From: Purshia tridentata
Lineage: Eukaryota; Streptophyta; Magnoliopsida; Rosales; Rosaceae
Assembly (NCBI GenBank): GCA_003254885.1
Contig: QANT01000570.1
Span: 1 to 64,000 of the forward strand
Direction of reading: 5' to 3'
Length of the DNA stretch: 64,000 nt
Below, piece after piece: positions 1 to 13,003 of the stretch. Within the stretch, counting starts at the first letter, position 1. Each line of letters starts with the position of its first letter. Position numbers and translations under genes: made by a program. The notes beneath the pieces are model-generated. The model was not told where the DNA came from, did not search any database, and saw nothing but the letters and a program-made list of their open reading frames with translations.

Positions 1-1393
1 TTTCTTTGCGACACTAATGTTTAATGCTAATGCTCCCTTTGTTGATAGTCAAATGATTAGCTATATTATATTATAAATTATTAATTTAAATTATGCATTC
101 AATATAGAATTTACTTAATTTATAATATAGATTAATAGTTTTAGTATAGATTAATAATTTGATCATGAATCTACACTATAAAATGATACAGTTTAATTAA
201 TTAATATGAAATTAATACATAACATATTAACATAAGAATTGAATCTTATTAGATTCAAGAATGCTTTAACAGATAAATTATTTTCCTTATCTGACAACAT
301 TAGTGGATATCATTTTTTATGGAAATTGACAAAAAAGGAGTCTCACTTGAAGATAGTCTTTTTTTTTTTTTTGGCCAAACTCACTTGAAGATAGTCAATT
401 GCCTTGTATATGGAGGTAACGTATTATCATTTTAAGCCGTTGGATTGGTTTGATTGAAGCGATGAGTGCATACAAAACAGTCGGTTTCTTATTTCTTAAT
501 GGTGTGGTGGCTCATTGGTCATAACTCATTAGCAAGGTTTAAGATGTAGTGGTGGAATTACTACAAGTAATGATAATGACACACAAGGCAGTTGAGGAAT
601 ATTCAAGCCTTGAAGCATAAACAAAACTAGATCCTCTATACAATATATAAGGCCGTATACGGCATCATCCAATAAATTCCTCGTCAATAGTATATCATCA
701 TTAGAATCATAGTACAAACATGTATTTTATAAAAATATAAAGCTTATTTGCACTTTTTTTCGTTAAAATTATAGTTTTGCTTTACTTCACTCATTTAAAG
801 TTTATAATTTTTTTGGTAAAAAAAAAAGTTTATTATTTTAATTTATTCTTTATAAGTTTTTTTTCATATCTTACATAACTCGAAATTGTCAAGTTCTTTT
901 ATTTTATTGTTCAAATTGTTAAAGTGGCACAAAGTAAATTGACAATAAAATTGATGAATTTAATGGTTTTGAATATGCGAGACACGAAAGAAAGTTATAA
1001 AAAATAAATTAAAACAATAAACTTTAACATAATAAAGTGAAACAAAACTATAATTTTAAAAAATAAATAAGAAAAATACTAAATATAATATACTCACATC
1101 ATTTGAGATCTGTATCATTATTTAGTATTTATTTTTGTCTGATTCTTATTTATTATCTTAATCTCGGTGTACCACAAATTATCACTTTCACCTCCCAAAA
1201 ACGAGCGAAAAGGAAAAAAACCGAGGGAAAAAGAAAAAACTAAAAAACAAACTCCTCGTTGGGAATTGTGTTTATGTACAAAAGTTAAAAGAACGTTTCT
1301 TTCACACGCTAAGGAAAAGTGCCCAACGCTGAGGGATACAACAGAGAACGACATCCCCCTCTCTCCCTTAGACACAGAGAGAGCAGCAGAGCC
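1..1393. other. AT-rich upstream region, no gene recognised
   Basis: This stretch holds AT-rich sequence with no long coding frame that resembles a known protein. A direct repeat with core actcacttgaagatagtc occurs twice near 342-396, separated by a T tract. The last 200 bases or so probably carry the promoter and 5' leader of the gene that starts at 1394, but no clear TATA element could be assigned. Confidence 0.5.
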
Positions 1394-3519
1394 ATGGCTT
1401 CTTCTCCCTCTCTACTCTTCGCAGCCTGTAGTATCCTCATCATCCTCAATACGCTCTTTTCACATTCGGTCAAATTACCATTTCACCCCCGGGACATGCT
1501 TCCTCTCTTGCCTAGACAGGTTTCGTGGCCAATCCTCAATTCACTGAACGGCGCAGTCGATCTCTTGCCCACTTTCGTAGGCTCGGCTTCGTCCACTAAC
1601 AACAGCTTGCTGTGGAAAGGTGCGTGCTTTTACGAGAACACGGCTTGGATGGAGTTCCACAACAAGAGTGGCAGCGAATTTGGTGGCGGAACTCTTCATA
1701 TCAAGGTATGCAAAGACCTGAAAGTTTTTGGTTTAGTTTATTTTTTTGGTTTGTTTTTCTTTCATTTTGAGTTGGGTTTGTGGAAATTTGGAGTTTTGAG
1801 TATCTGGGTATCGAACTTTCTTGAACTTGGAACTTTCTTTATATATTTTCCTGCTTCATTTCTTTCAACTTTAGCTGGGATTGTGAAAATGTTAAGTTTT
1901 GGTTATCTGGATGCTCGATTCTTTCTTTATTTCACGAAATTTTTTGTTTTTTGTTTTTGGGGTTTTAGTTTGATTCTGGGTGATTTAGTAGAAATTTGGA
2001 GTATTGGGTTTTGGGGTATTGTAGTTTTTGACTGTACAGTGGGAATGTAGGCTTGCTTTTACTGCTGTTGGTTTTCTCTAGCTTCAGTGGTTCAATTGGT
2101 AAGCTAATTGGATATTTTAGACTGTCAGAGTATTGGATGCTGGATACTAAGGTTTTAGTTACATTTTCGGTTAGAGCCTCTAGAGGGTCTCTTTTGATTG
2201 TTCTGTGAGTTATAGATCCAAAACATATTCATTTGGTTTTGTGAGTTAATTTTGTAGAACATTTGGGTATCGGGTATGTGAATATACTATAAGTGTGACA
2301 TATGTAGTATTTCTGAATTTGTACTTCTTATGAGTTATGATGATGGTTTTCTTCCGATGGGAGGAGGGTACCTAATTTAGGCTATTTAGAATCTTAGATT
2401 TTCATGAAATACTGAATTCTTATTCTTAGAAAATCTAGGCCATTTATCAGAGTTTTCATGCTTGTATTATAATGGTTGAAAATTGAAGCTGCGTTTGTAT
2501 CCAGGTTAGCAAGGCTCATAGTTGGACATGTATGGACATTTATGTCTTTGCAACTCCATACACTGTCACATGGGATTACTATTTTCTGTCTCGGGAGCAT
2601 ACACTTGAGTTTAAAGAATGGCAAGGAAAAGCTGAGTTTGAATATGTAAGCTTCCACTATCTAGTATTAAGAAATTACTTGATATTCCAATTTGCCTTGA
2701 AAGAAAATTAAGGCTAATCTGGTCTTTAATGTTACCAAATCAGGTCAAAAACAGGGGAGTTTCTATTTTCCTCATGCAAGCAGGTATGTTAGGCACCCTT
2801 CAAGCACTGTGGGATGTCTTTCCCTTGTTTACAAATACTGGATGGGGTGAGAACTCCAATATCGGGTTTCTAAAGAAGCACATGAGTGCTTCTTTTGATC
2901 AGCGTCCTCAACCTTGGGTAACAAATATTAGCATTGATGATATTCACTCTGGAGATTTCCTTGCAATATCTAAGATTCGGGGGCGGTGGGGTGGATTTGA
3001 GACTCTAGAGAAGTGGGTCAGTGGTGCTTATGCTGGTCATTCTGCTGTTTGTTTAAAGGATTCTGAAGGAAAGCTATGGATTGGTGAATCAGGACATGAA
3101 AATGAGCAGGTACAAAGTTGCTAAAATACTATATGTAATTGTACATCTATTTTAACTTTGGGCCTAGTTGCACCTTCTACCCCTTAAGAATATGGGTTTG
3201 GACTTTGGAGGTTCAGTTTCTGATGAATGCTTGTGCATGAATTTATGGCATTTGTTTAAAGAAATTCCAGCTAGTACTCTGTGTAATTGTAGGTTTTAAT
3301 CTTCTTCTTCTTTTTTTAAACTGTTATTATTTTCTTCCAGTATTTATATATAGGTATTCACCATTACCAGGTCAATCAAAGAGTACTAATTTAAATTATT
3401 ATTATATATAAGGATTACTAATGATGTAACTATGATTTTTGCCCTTGCACTTTGGTTCAATTGGCAGGGGTGAAACGGGATGGGATGGGTCTTATGTACC
3501 AATGAATATGAAACATTAT

Positions 3520-3558
<39 letters not shown>

Positions 3559-5224
3559 GTATATATATGTATATATGTATCATATAATATAATATAATTT
3601 GTGGTTAATGTTGAGGTGGTTCTTTTTTTCTTTCATATTCTAGGGAGAAGATATTATTGCTGTGCTGCCATGGGATGAGTGGTGGGATTTTGAGCTGAAT
3701 AAAGATGATTCCAATCCCCATATTGCATTGCTTCCCTTGCATCCTGATATGCGAGCAAAGTTTAATGAGACTGCTGCCTGGGAGTATGCAAGGAGCATGG
3801 CTGGCCAACCGTATGGATATCATAACATGATATTCAGCTGGATAGATACTATAGACGGGAACTATCCACCCCCTTTGGATGCTCACCTGGTGCTATATTT
3901 TAACTAAATTAAATATTTCTTTGTCAGGGTCTACAGTATTAGTGATTCAGTGAATGTTACAATCTTTTAACGAATCTCCTCAGTTTCGCTTTTGGCATTA
4001 TTTAGTATCTGAGAATTTAGTGAGTGTTATGCAGTCAATAGAAATTATGTATCCTCATTGCTTGTGGGTTATGCAGGTTGCTTCTGTTATGACAGTTTGG
4101 AATCAAATACAGCCTGCATATGCTGCTAACATGTGGAACGAAGCCTTGAACAAGCGACTTGGAAGTCAGGTGTTGTGAAACTTTTTCCTTGCATTGCAAT
4201 AATGTGGCTTATATTATGAGGCGTGTGTAACTCTCTCTTTGACAAATATGTATTATTGCCCCCATGGCATCAGATTTCAGGAGGGAATGATAAATGGGCA
4301 TGCCTTCAGTTAGAAAGATCAATTGGTCAAGATTTTTAGTTTTGCTTGGAAATCAAGCAATTAGTGAAGATGATCTATGGAATCCATTGTGTCATCCTTA
4401 TTCTTTTCAGTTTCTGATGTACCCTTTATATTTCATGCAGAACCTTAGTTTCCCTGATATTCTAGTTGAAGTTGAAAAGCGTGGGTCATCTTTTGATGAA
4501 CTGCTGACAATTCCAGAACAAGATGATTGGCTATACAGTGATGGGAAGTCAACGTCATGTGTGGCCTTCATTCTTGAAATGTATAAGGAGGCAGGACTGT
4601 TTGATCCAATTGCCAGCTCTATCCAAGTCACTGAATTTACGGTGAGCTTATTCAGAATACAATTCAATATCTGTTTGCTTGAATAAACAGGTCACTTTTT
4701 GCATCATCTCCAAAATTAAATCCACGGTCTTAAAAACCGCAGAATTGTTACTAGTTCCAGGGAGCTAAAAGATCAATGATGAGTGACCTCTTCTCTCTTC
4801 AACATGAATTGATATAATATTATTGCTATATGTTTTATTAAGTGCTATTTACTAATATTTGCTATAAAAAAATAAAGTGAACAAATTATTGAGGTTAATG
4901 TAGCTGTCCATTTAAACTTTAACCTAATGGGTCCTTTGGAATGAAATTTTTTCATAAGGAGGTTATATGTTGATTTGTATTAATGAACTTTATTTTCCAT
5001 TCATGCAGATAAAAGATGCTTACATGCTCAACTTCTTTGAAAATAATTCAAGCCGTCTGCCGAAGTGGTGCAATGATGGGGACACTGTGAAGCTTCCTTT
5101 CTGTCAGATTCGAGGGAAGTATCGAATGGAACTACCTGGATACAACAGTATGGAACCGTACCCCCATATGAATGAAAGGTGCCCATCACTGCCCCCCAAG
5201 TACTCCAGGACAAAGAATTGTTAG
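1394..5224 (+). CDS. Uncharacterised secreted/membrane plant protein, possible permuted papain-like fold
   Basis: Seven exons give a 524-residue protein: 1394-1705, 2505-2645, 2744-3109, 3644-3889, 4077-4169, 4441-4641 and 5009-5224. All introns are GT-AG and all junctions are in phase 0. The start has a good context (gccATGG). Residues 1-25 form a hydrophobic signal peptide or anchor (MASSPSLLFAACSILIILNT), so the product probably enters the secretory pathway. The middle contains IHSGDFL, then AGHSAVCL with His near residue 250, then LWIGES; much later comes GKSTSCVAFI with Cys near residue 426. A His ahead of a Cys, with a GD-x-L motif, is the order seen in circularly permuted NlpC/P60 or papain-like hydrolases; that assignment is inference. 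I do not recognise a named family, although the even exon structure and lack of stops argue for a real, conserved gene. It converges on the P450 at 5756. Confidence 0.85.
3522..3555. repeat. (CT)n microsatellite
   Basis: A CT dinucleotide run lies in intron 3 of the gene at 1394, followed by a TA/TG-rich stretch. It probably adds to the pyrimidine content upstream of the exon 4 acceptor, about 90 bases away. Confidence 0.9.
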
Positions 5225-5755
5225 TCTTCAATTGGTTCCTTTTACAGATTTGTTACACCTATGGTTGTTACCATACCGGTTTCTTTTGGTTTTAGTTTAA
5301 TTTTATTTTTGGATATGAAGGTATGAAAGATGGCGAAGCTGTAAATATTTTTATGAGTCAGGTGCAAATAGAAGGCAGTGTCAATGTTACAATTGTTGTA
5401 CAATGTACAGGATTAAAGGAATATGATTCGTAATGCAAAAGGGTAATGAATGTCTGGCTCTTCAAGAATGATTTCCGTATCTTTTCTTTTTTCAATTTCA
5501 TTCCAAATTGATTAATAAATGCAAAAGGGTAACGACAACTTCTGAGTTCTGAAGGAAGCTCATAGAATTTTATTGCTTAATAAAGGCATGGAGAGTTTGT
5601 AGAATTATTACATTGAGACGTGCTCTCTGCTTTTACAATATGTCCGCAAGCTTGATTGAAAATTCAAACAATTCTGTAATTACAATCGATAACATTACCG
5701 GAACATGTCTAAATAAGCATGACAGCTATTTTAAGAAGATAAAACATCTTAATAT
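5225..5755. other. Convergent 3' intergenic region
   Basis: This 531-base space separates two convergent genes. It must hold the 3' UTRs and polyadenylation signals of both the + strand gene ending at 5224 and the P450 ending at 5756. The part nearest the P450 resembles the 3' flanks of the other P450 copies near 11,900 and 29,150, so it belongs to the duplicated P450 unit. No further gene is seen. Confidence 0.6.
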
Positions 5756-7647
5756 TTAACATGGTTTCCTTGGCGTGATCTGTATGGGTAGTCCTTGAGT
5801 AGGTACTGGCATGGGAGCCCTACTGAAATTACTGTCTGCACTTAGCTTCCATGTGAATTGAGTTACCATATAATGTATTTCAACAAGGTTGCTGATCCTG
5901 GCAAACTCGTATCCCGGACATATTCGAGGTCCCCCTCCGAATGGAATGTAGCTGTAGGGTGGAACTGCTGCTTGGTTCTCGAACCTACTCGGATCAAACT
6001 TTGATGGCTCTGGGAATATGCTATCGTCCATGTGGGTCATAGGAGTAGCCCAGAAGATCTAATAACATGGGATGTTAGGATTTTCATCAGTTCTATATTT
6101 TTGGAAGAGGAGTGAGATGCTGCATTAATTTATGCTTATGGTAAACTTGAACTTACCTGCCACCCTTTAGGGATGAGGTGTCCTTCAAACTCAATATCTC
6201 TTAAAGCCCTCCTGAAGCCACCAAAGATAGGAGGAACCACCCTCATAGTTTCCTGTGCTACTCTCCATGTGTACTTCATCTTGGCAAGGTCTTCCCATGT
6301 CAGAAACTCACCTGATTTACTTCTAGCTATTTCTTCCTGTTCTGAAAACCACAAGTCAACGGGCATCAATGACATTGTCAGTCCCTCTCAGGCAAGAAAA
6401 TTTAACATCTTGCTTTTCATTATTTAATTCTGTGAACATAAACCACAAACCTGATTTGTTGAGTGAAATAGAGGGGTGGTGGGGGGTTAGGCATACCTTG
6501 AAGAACGGCTGCATAAACCGCAGGTTCGGTAGCTAGAAGCCTCACAAGAAAAGTAATGAGAATAGATGAAGTGTCATGTCCTGCAACCATGACTAGCATA
6601 ACATTGTGCAAGATCTCATTTTCAGTTATTTCTACTTCATTTTCAGCATTTCGGATGCTAAGCATGCAAGTGATAAGGTCTTGGGTTGGAGAAACTTTTT
6701 TTTGCTCAAGTTGCACTCTCTTTTCACATATAATTTCCCTAATCATGCTCGAAACCCTCTTGCTTGCCTTGAGGCTGCGGTTGTAAGGCGTGAAGGGAAA
6801 GTTAATTGGGACAGACCACATTCCTTCTATCATTAGTTGGAAACACCTCACCAATTCGTCTCTGCGAGATCCTGGTTCAATCCCAAAAAGCAGAGAGCAT
6901 ATTATGTTGAATTGGAGTTTCTTCATCTGGGGCAACACCTATCATCAATAGAAAAACTTTGTTAATTGACAATGAATTGTATAAGTTTTCTTGAGTGTAC
7001 CATTTTTTTGAAGATTACAAAGGAAAACCAGGTGCATAAAGAAATATTGTTGGACAAGTTCTGAAATTGCAGGGAGGTTTTTAACACACACACACACACA
7101 CTATCTGTCTCAACATTTGAAAAGTTTTTAATTTATTGTGTTGACTTACTGTTACTTGTTGCTTGCCATGCCAATGCATCTCAAGGTGTTTCCTGATTTC
7201 TTGGTCCATTTTCCCCACATATTGCTTCAGTGACTCAGGCTTCAAGAACATCATCAGAGCATTTCGGACACGCTTGTGATCGTGTCCATTGAGCTCCAAT
7301 ATATTCCGGTCTCCCACAATAATACGACTAGCCTCAGTTTGTTGGCTACCAATGGTGTTGCTATCACTGGTGAATATTAACTTGTTTGCAGCCTGTCCAT
7401 GAATGAAGACTGTTGGTTTGCCAAAGAGACTTAGCTTAGAAACTGGACCATACTTTCTGATTCTCTTTGCAAGCCATTTTTCTGCAGTGTTGGCACGCAT
7501 AGCTCGGAGAAGACCGAGACTGTGGCCTATTATGGGCAGTCCCAATGAACCTGGAGGAAGCCTTTTTGACTGCTTTTTTCTTCTTATAAGGAGAAAGAAG
7601 ATGGGGATCGTGAGGAAGAGGAGAATTGCGAGAAGAGGGGTATCCAT
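5756..7647 (-). CDS. Cytochrome P450, CYP716/CYP728-like (CYP85 clan), copy 1
   Basis: Four exons on the minus strand, 7647-7150, 6938-6497, 6341-6157 and 6058-5756, encode 475 residues, the usual length for this group. The N-terminus is a membrane anchor (LLAILLFLTIPIFFLLIRRKK) followed by the proline-rich hinge LPPGSLGLP, typical of endoplasmic-reticulum P450s. The I-helix carries AGHDTS, the K-helix ETMR gives the ExxR pair, and the heme loop PFGGGPRICPG puts the ligand Cys near residue 422. No break is visible, so it should be functional. Similarity is to proteins usually annotated as CYP716B1/B2-like or CYP728. CYP716 enzymes oxidise triterpenes, but the substrate here cannot be read from the sequence, and no oxidosqualene cyclase lies in the window. 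A CA microsatellite (7083-7101) sits in intron 1. It is the first of four tandem copies, two of them broken. Confidence 0.93.
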
Positions 7648-8979
7648 GATTTTTGAAGCCTTTGATGAAGAGAGTGAGTGAGCAGAAGTTTCCTGATGAA
7701 GATGGCCGGATTGATGAGATTGAAATCAATATAAATGGGAGAGTATAGAGTAGCTCTTGTAAAGGAAGCTAAATATGGTTTTGTTGTCTTCTGGGAGGGT
7801 ATCTCATATTACCTATAGGACAAATATTCCATTTTAACACTTGAAAAGCTAAGATTTGAATTTCTCCATTATACTTGCATTTATTTGTTTCAAGTTTGAT
7901 CTTGTGTTACAAATATAAGAATTATAAATCTATGAATACAACTAGCTGGCACACATGCACTGCATTCTATTAAAATTATGCAATTATATATTACCGGCCT
8001 GTACACATTTGACAAAATATAAAACAAAACAAAGGGGTAAGGTGGCCAAAGTTCCCTTCAATTATTGACTCATTGTTTCTTTTGTTTAATCAGGCAGCAA
8101 AATTAAGGTTAATTTGATATATGGAAGAGACATGATGTTGTCATCACTTGATCATAAATTATGAAAAATAATAATATTTTCATCATGACTGTTTTGTCGG
8201 TTGTCTGCAACTCGAGATGATCCCAGATATGAATAATAAAGAAAAAAGATAATATATATCGGGATAAAGTTGACTCGTGTTCGATAATAATGCATGTGTG
8301 CTCTCTTGTTCGATTGAAAAGAGAGCATCACTCTCTTTGAAAGGAGTGAATTAGCTTTGGCAGAAGTTGGAAAGATTCAACTTGGGAGGCTCAAGCTTCA
8401 TTCAACGTGCATGTAGAAGGTATATACAATTATATTATTAACATTTGAGAACACGTTCTAATTAAGTACACGTTAAGTACACCCATTATATGCAATAGTT
8501 TATTTTTCTTGATTAGATTCTTGACTGTGTGGTAGCTCGGTAGGTCTCTTATACCAGGTTTATTTTCCTTAAATGTAGAGTTTTATGGTTGAGAAAATAA
8601 GGGTAGGCAACGTTTTCTTAATAGAAAATATTAATTAAAATTATTTTTAAAAATATTGTTAAGAGAAATATTTCTAGAGCAATATAACTAGTCGTGTTTT
8701 CTTTTGATTAATCAACAACAAATTTAAGATCAACTTCTTCCTACTAAAGAAAGACTACGTGTCATTCATTAAACAACATGCTCATTGACAGCATGTTAAT
8801 TATTTAAATAAATTTTAAACGGCTGAAATTTCAATCTTGAGGATGGAGAGAAGAGGAGGGAGATAAAAGAGAGAAATAGAGATCCTCATTCCAAATTATG
8901 ATACTATTTAAGTTAACTTCTTTGGCTATGACAACTATTTATGTTGATAAAGCTCTATCATGCATATATATGTGAATAT
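7648..8979. other. Intergenic region between the two intact P450s
   Basis: AT-rich sequence with no recognisable gene. The first 150 bases should contain the promoter of the P450 starting at 7647; a TATA-like motif (minus strand ATTTATATTGA) lies about 80 bases upstream of that start. The far end, up to 8979, is the 3' side of the second P450. I saw no mobile element ends in between. Confidence 0.5.
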
Positions 8980-11157
8980 TTACAATGGTTTCCTTGGCAT
9001 GATTTGAATGGGAAGTCCTTGAGTAGGTACTGGCATGGGATCCCTACTGAAACGGTTGTCTGCACATAGCTTCCATGTGAACTGAGTGACCATGTAATGG
9101 ATTGCAACAAGGATTTCGATCTTGGCAAACTCATATCCTGGACATATCCGAGGTCCTCCTCCAAATGGAACGTAGCTGTAGGGTGGAATTGATGCTTGGT
9201 TCTCAAACCTACTTGGATCAAACTTTGATGCCTCTGGAAATATGCTATCATCTATGTGTGTCATAGGAATGGACCAAAATATCTACCAATAATATGAATT
9301 GGATGTTAGGATTTTACAAGAGAATGAGATCGAATGAGAATTATATTAGCTAGGGATATGTTAGCAAATTTGAACTTACTTGCCATCCTTTAGGGATGAG
9401 GAATCCATCATACTCAATATCTTTCAAAGCTTGCCTAAAACTAGCACAGATAGGAGGAGTTACCCTCAGAGTTTCCATTGCAACTCTCCATGTGTACTTC
9501 ATCTTGGCAAGGTCTTCCCATGTCAGAAATTGATCTCCTGATGTGGATTTACTTCTAGCTATTTCTTCTTGTTCTGCAAGCATCAGGTCAATCACATTGC
9601 ATCGATCAGTCCCTTTTAGGCAAGAAATTCCAAAATCTTGTTTTTATTAGTGGAATTAATACTCATGAGCACAAATAATCAGGTTAGATAAGATACATAC
9701 AGAAGAAAACATTGCATACCTTGAAGAACGTGTGCATAAACATGAGGTTCATTAGCTAGAAGCCGCAAAAGAAAAGTGACCACAGCAGCTGAAGTGTCGT
9801 GTCCTGCTACCATGACTATTATGACATTGTGCAAGATCTCGGTTTCGGTTAATTCTTCTTCATTGTCAGAATTTCGGATGCTAAGCAAGCAAGTGATAAG
9901 GTCTTGGAGTGGAGAAGCATTTTTTTGCTCAAGCTCCACCCTCTTTTCGCGGATGAGTTCCTTAATCATGCTTTGGACCTTCTTGCTTGCTTTGAGGCCG
10001 CGGTTGTAACGCGTGAAGGGCAAGTTAACCGGGACTGACAAGATTCCTGCTATCATTTGTTGGAAACACTCCATGAGTTCCTGTCTGCGAGTTTCATGTT
10101 CAACCCCAAAAAGCAGAGAGCATATTATGTTGAAGGTGAGGTTCTTCATCAGCGGCGAGACCTTTAACAACAGAAAACCTTTGTTAATTCACAGTGGTAC
10201 AAGAACCTTCACGCCCACTCTGGTATGTACTTAATAAAAAACCTTCCATGCATTCTTTAGGACCATCACCACACAATGTAGTCTCATGATCTAAATTAGA
10301 GGGTCCTCATTGTAAAAAACATCAACCAATTTCGAAATCGTTTACCATTTGATTATCATGTGCATGATTTTAGTATTTGTTGAGAATATTGTATTGTCTA
10401 TTTATTTTACCACAATTATTTTTGAGTTCTTAAGCGCCATATTATGTTACATACTTGTTTGTGCACATGAATGTTAAATGAAATACATTTGTTCAATATC
10501 ATATAAGTGCGCAATTTTGGTACAAAGTCTACAATAAGTAGCCACTATTGGGGGTTGAAAGACATGAACCCCATCAAGTGATAACAAATTAGCAATAGGT
10601 GGAGAGGCTTAACCCAACAATTTTTGAGATCGTTGACTTACTGTCACTTGTTGCTTGCCATGCCAATGCATCTCAAGGTGCTTCTTGATTTCTTGGTCCA
10701 TTTTACCCACGTACTGCTTCAGTGACTCAGGCTTCAGGAACAACATCAGAGCACTTCTCACACGCTTGTGGTCGCTGCCACTCAGCTCCAATAGATTCCG
10801 GTCACCCAAAATCATTCGAATCGACTCTGTTTGTTGGCTGGCAATGGCGCTCCCATCACTGCTGAATATGAACTTGTTTGCAGCCTGTCCATGAATGAAA
10901 ACTGTTGGCTTTCCAAAGAGATTCATCTTAGAAACTGGACCATACTTTTTGATTCTTTGCTGAAGCCATTTCTCTGCAGTGTTGGCACGCATGGCTCTGA
11001 GGAGGCCAAGGCTTTGGCCTATTATGGGTAGTCCCAATGAGCCTGGTGGAAGTGGAAGCCTTGTTGATGAATAGTACTTTTTTCTTCTGATAAGGAGAAG
11101 GGAGATGGGGATGAGGAAGAGGAGGATTGTGAGAAGAAGGGTATAATGGGAATTCAT
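8980..11157 (-). CDS. Cytochrome P450, CYP716/CYP728-like, copy 2
   Basis: Four exons, 11157-10642, 10161-9720, 9573-9380 and 9282-8980, give 484 residues. Intron positions and phases match copy 1 exactly (after T of QQVT; phase 1 in LQ|EQEE; after KGWQ). Features run in order: N-terminal anchor, LPPGSLGLP hinge, I-helix AGHDTS, K-helix ETLR, and heme loop PFGGGPRICPG with Cys near residue 431. It differs from copy 1 by an extended basic patch after the anchor and by three extra residues (TSGDQ region) in exon 3. The segment PPICASFRQA replaces the PPIFGGFRRA of copy 1 in a region near the substrate pocket of P450s, so the two may differ in substrate; that is inference. No disruption is seen. 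The substrate is unknown. Confidence 0.93.
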
Positions 11158-12192
11158 GATTTATGAGGTCTTGTTTGTGAGAGAGAGTGTGTGAGAGAAA
11201 GGGTTGAAGAGAATGAAACTCTGCAAATGGGGGGTGTGGAAAAAGTAAACTACTTATGTTTTGTTGGCTTTTGGATGAGCATCTCATACTCATAGGCTCA
11301 TAGCCCAATTAATATTCCATGTTAAAAAACCAAAGCCCTGCCCAACCAATAAAAAATAGCCATTTTAACAATAAAGAGGCCCAGGCTATACGGACCAACC
11401 TTTTCTGCTAAATTGACCACATTTTTTTTTCTTTTTTATTCCCTTTTTGCCCCTCTAGTACTCAGCATCAATGGGTGGTCGGTATAGCCTGAGCCCAATA
11501 AATATTATGCAAAAGCACGTGACATCACTAGTGTTGTCTAGTTTTACAAAAGTTGGGAAACATACACATTAGTTTTGGCTTTACATGAATATCCTATATG
11601 TAGTTGTCACTCTCACATTTGTTTTGGGCAAGGAGGAAAATCAGCTGACGATCCACGTACTCCTTCGTGGAATGACCTACAAATTGCACGTATCAAGTAA
11701 ATTTGAGTGTGTTTAAAGACTACAATTCACTCTTGTGGGTTCAAAGACTGCAATTCACACGCTCCCTTATTAAGCCACCTGTGTAGGTTTATCACTCTCA
11801 CATTAAGATATCAATTCCCTTTGTTTATATACATTTGGCACTTCCTGTGTCAACTTATCCCACAACTTCTATGGTAGCTTTGTAGAATTTACTTGTGAAA
11901 AATGATATCCTCTGTTTTTGCAATCCGTCTGTCCACAAACTTGATTGAAAATTTGAACTCTAATTGTGATAAAACATTATGGATCAAATTAACATTTTCC
12001 AAACAAGCATTTATATAAATCAACATGCATCAATCCCTTTTATTTTTATAATTAATCAAGGGTCCTCATATGTTCGTGTCTTGTAAACTATCCTAAGTTC
12101 AATCTTGAACCATTAAGTTATTGTATCCAGATACATATAAACCTACAGTCATTCAGAAATTAACATGTTGTGGGGTATTTTATTATGGATAC
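11158..12192. other. P450 promoter side plus duplicated 3' flank of a lost P450
   Basis: The part nearest 11157 is the upstream region of P450 copy 2. From about 11,780 to 12,000 the sequence matches 29,030-29,290, the 3' flank of the fourth P450. This shows that a full P450 unit once stood here and that its exons 3 and 4 have been deleted. A short inverted-repeat element lies at 11378-11496. Confidence 0.6.
11378..11496. mobile_element. Short TIR element (MITE-like)
   Basis: Two inverted arms of about 22 bases face each other: ggcccaggctatacggacc at 11378 and its imperfect complement ggtcggtatagcctgagccc ending at 11496. About 70 T-rich bases lie between them. This is the form of a small non-autonomous DNA transposon. 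A target-site duplication could not be settled, so the family is unknown. Confidence 0.55.
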
Positions 12193-13003
12193 CTCGAAGA
12201 ACAGCTGCATGAACAGCAGGTTCATTAGCCAGATGCCGCAAAAGAAAAGTAACCACAACAGATGAAGTGTCATATTATGCAACCATGACTATCATGATAT
12301 TGTGCAAGATTTCAGTTTCGGTAATTCTTCTTCGTGCTCATCATTTACGATGCTAAGCAAGCAAGTGATAAAATCTTGGCGTGGAGAAGCAGTTTTTTTC
12401 TCAAGTTCCACCCTCTTTTCGCGTATGAGCTGCTTGATCATGTTCTGTACCTCCTCGCTTGCCTTGAGGCTGAGGTTATAACGCGTGAAGGGCAAGTTAA
12501 CTGGCACTGAGCACATTCCTGCTATCATCTGCTGGAAAAGCACCACCAGTTCGTCTCTTCGAGTTCCTTGTTCAACCCCGAAAGGAGATCAGAGCATATT
12601 ATGTTGAAGGTGAGGTTCTTCGATCATCAAGGGCAACACTATCATCAACAGTAGAAGAAAAAAAACCCTTGTTAGTTATTGTCATTAATTAGTGCTTCAT
12701 AGTGGTCGAGAGAATCGTTGTGATGGTTTTGAGATCATATCTCAATCGCCAACTTGATCATGATTTAAATGAGTAGTACTTTAGTGTTTTCACAACTCAA
12801 GAGTGAAAAGTGTAAACTTTTTGAGGAGAAGATTAAAAAGTTAGATATATAAGATATGAAATGAGTTATTTGACGAAAATTCACTATTATGGGGCAGTCA
12901 CAGTGAGCCCGGTGGAAGCCTTTTTGATGAATTTTTTTCTTCTTGCAAGGAGGAGGAAGATGGGGATGAGAGAGAGGAAAACTATGAGAAGAAGGGGATT
13001 CAT
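12193..13003 (-). pseudogene. P450 pseudogene, copy 3 (truncated)
   Basis: Two pieces remain of a gene like its neighbours. At 13003 to about 12885 is the start codon and membrane anchor (PLLLIVFLSLIPIFLLL) up to the hinge, with a one-base shift in the A run after the anchor. Most of exon 1 is then missing. From about 12638 to 12193 lies exon 2 with several small indels: the acceptor has lost a base, the region before LFQQMIAGM is shifted, and the frame is lost again after DEHEEELP. The I-helix sequence can still be read in pieces, with His changed. Exons 3 and 4 are absent. It cannot encode a P450. Confidence 0.9.

Noticed and set aside
1319-2050. Long open frame that continues past the exon 1 donor
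   Set aside because: After residue KVC the sequence becomes Phe/Leu-rich intron translation; the GTATGC donor at 1706 and frame continuity with exon 2 support splicing.
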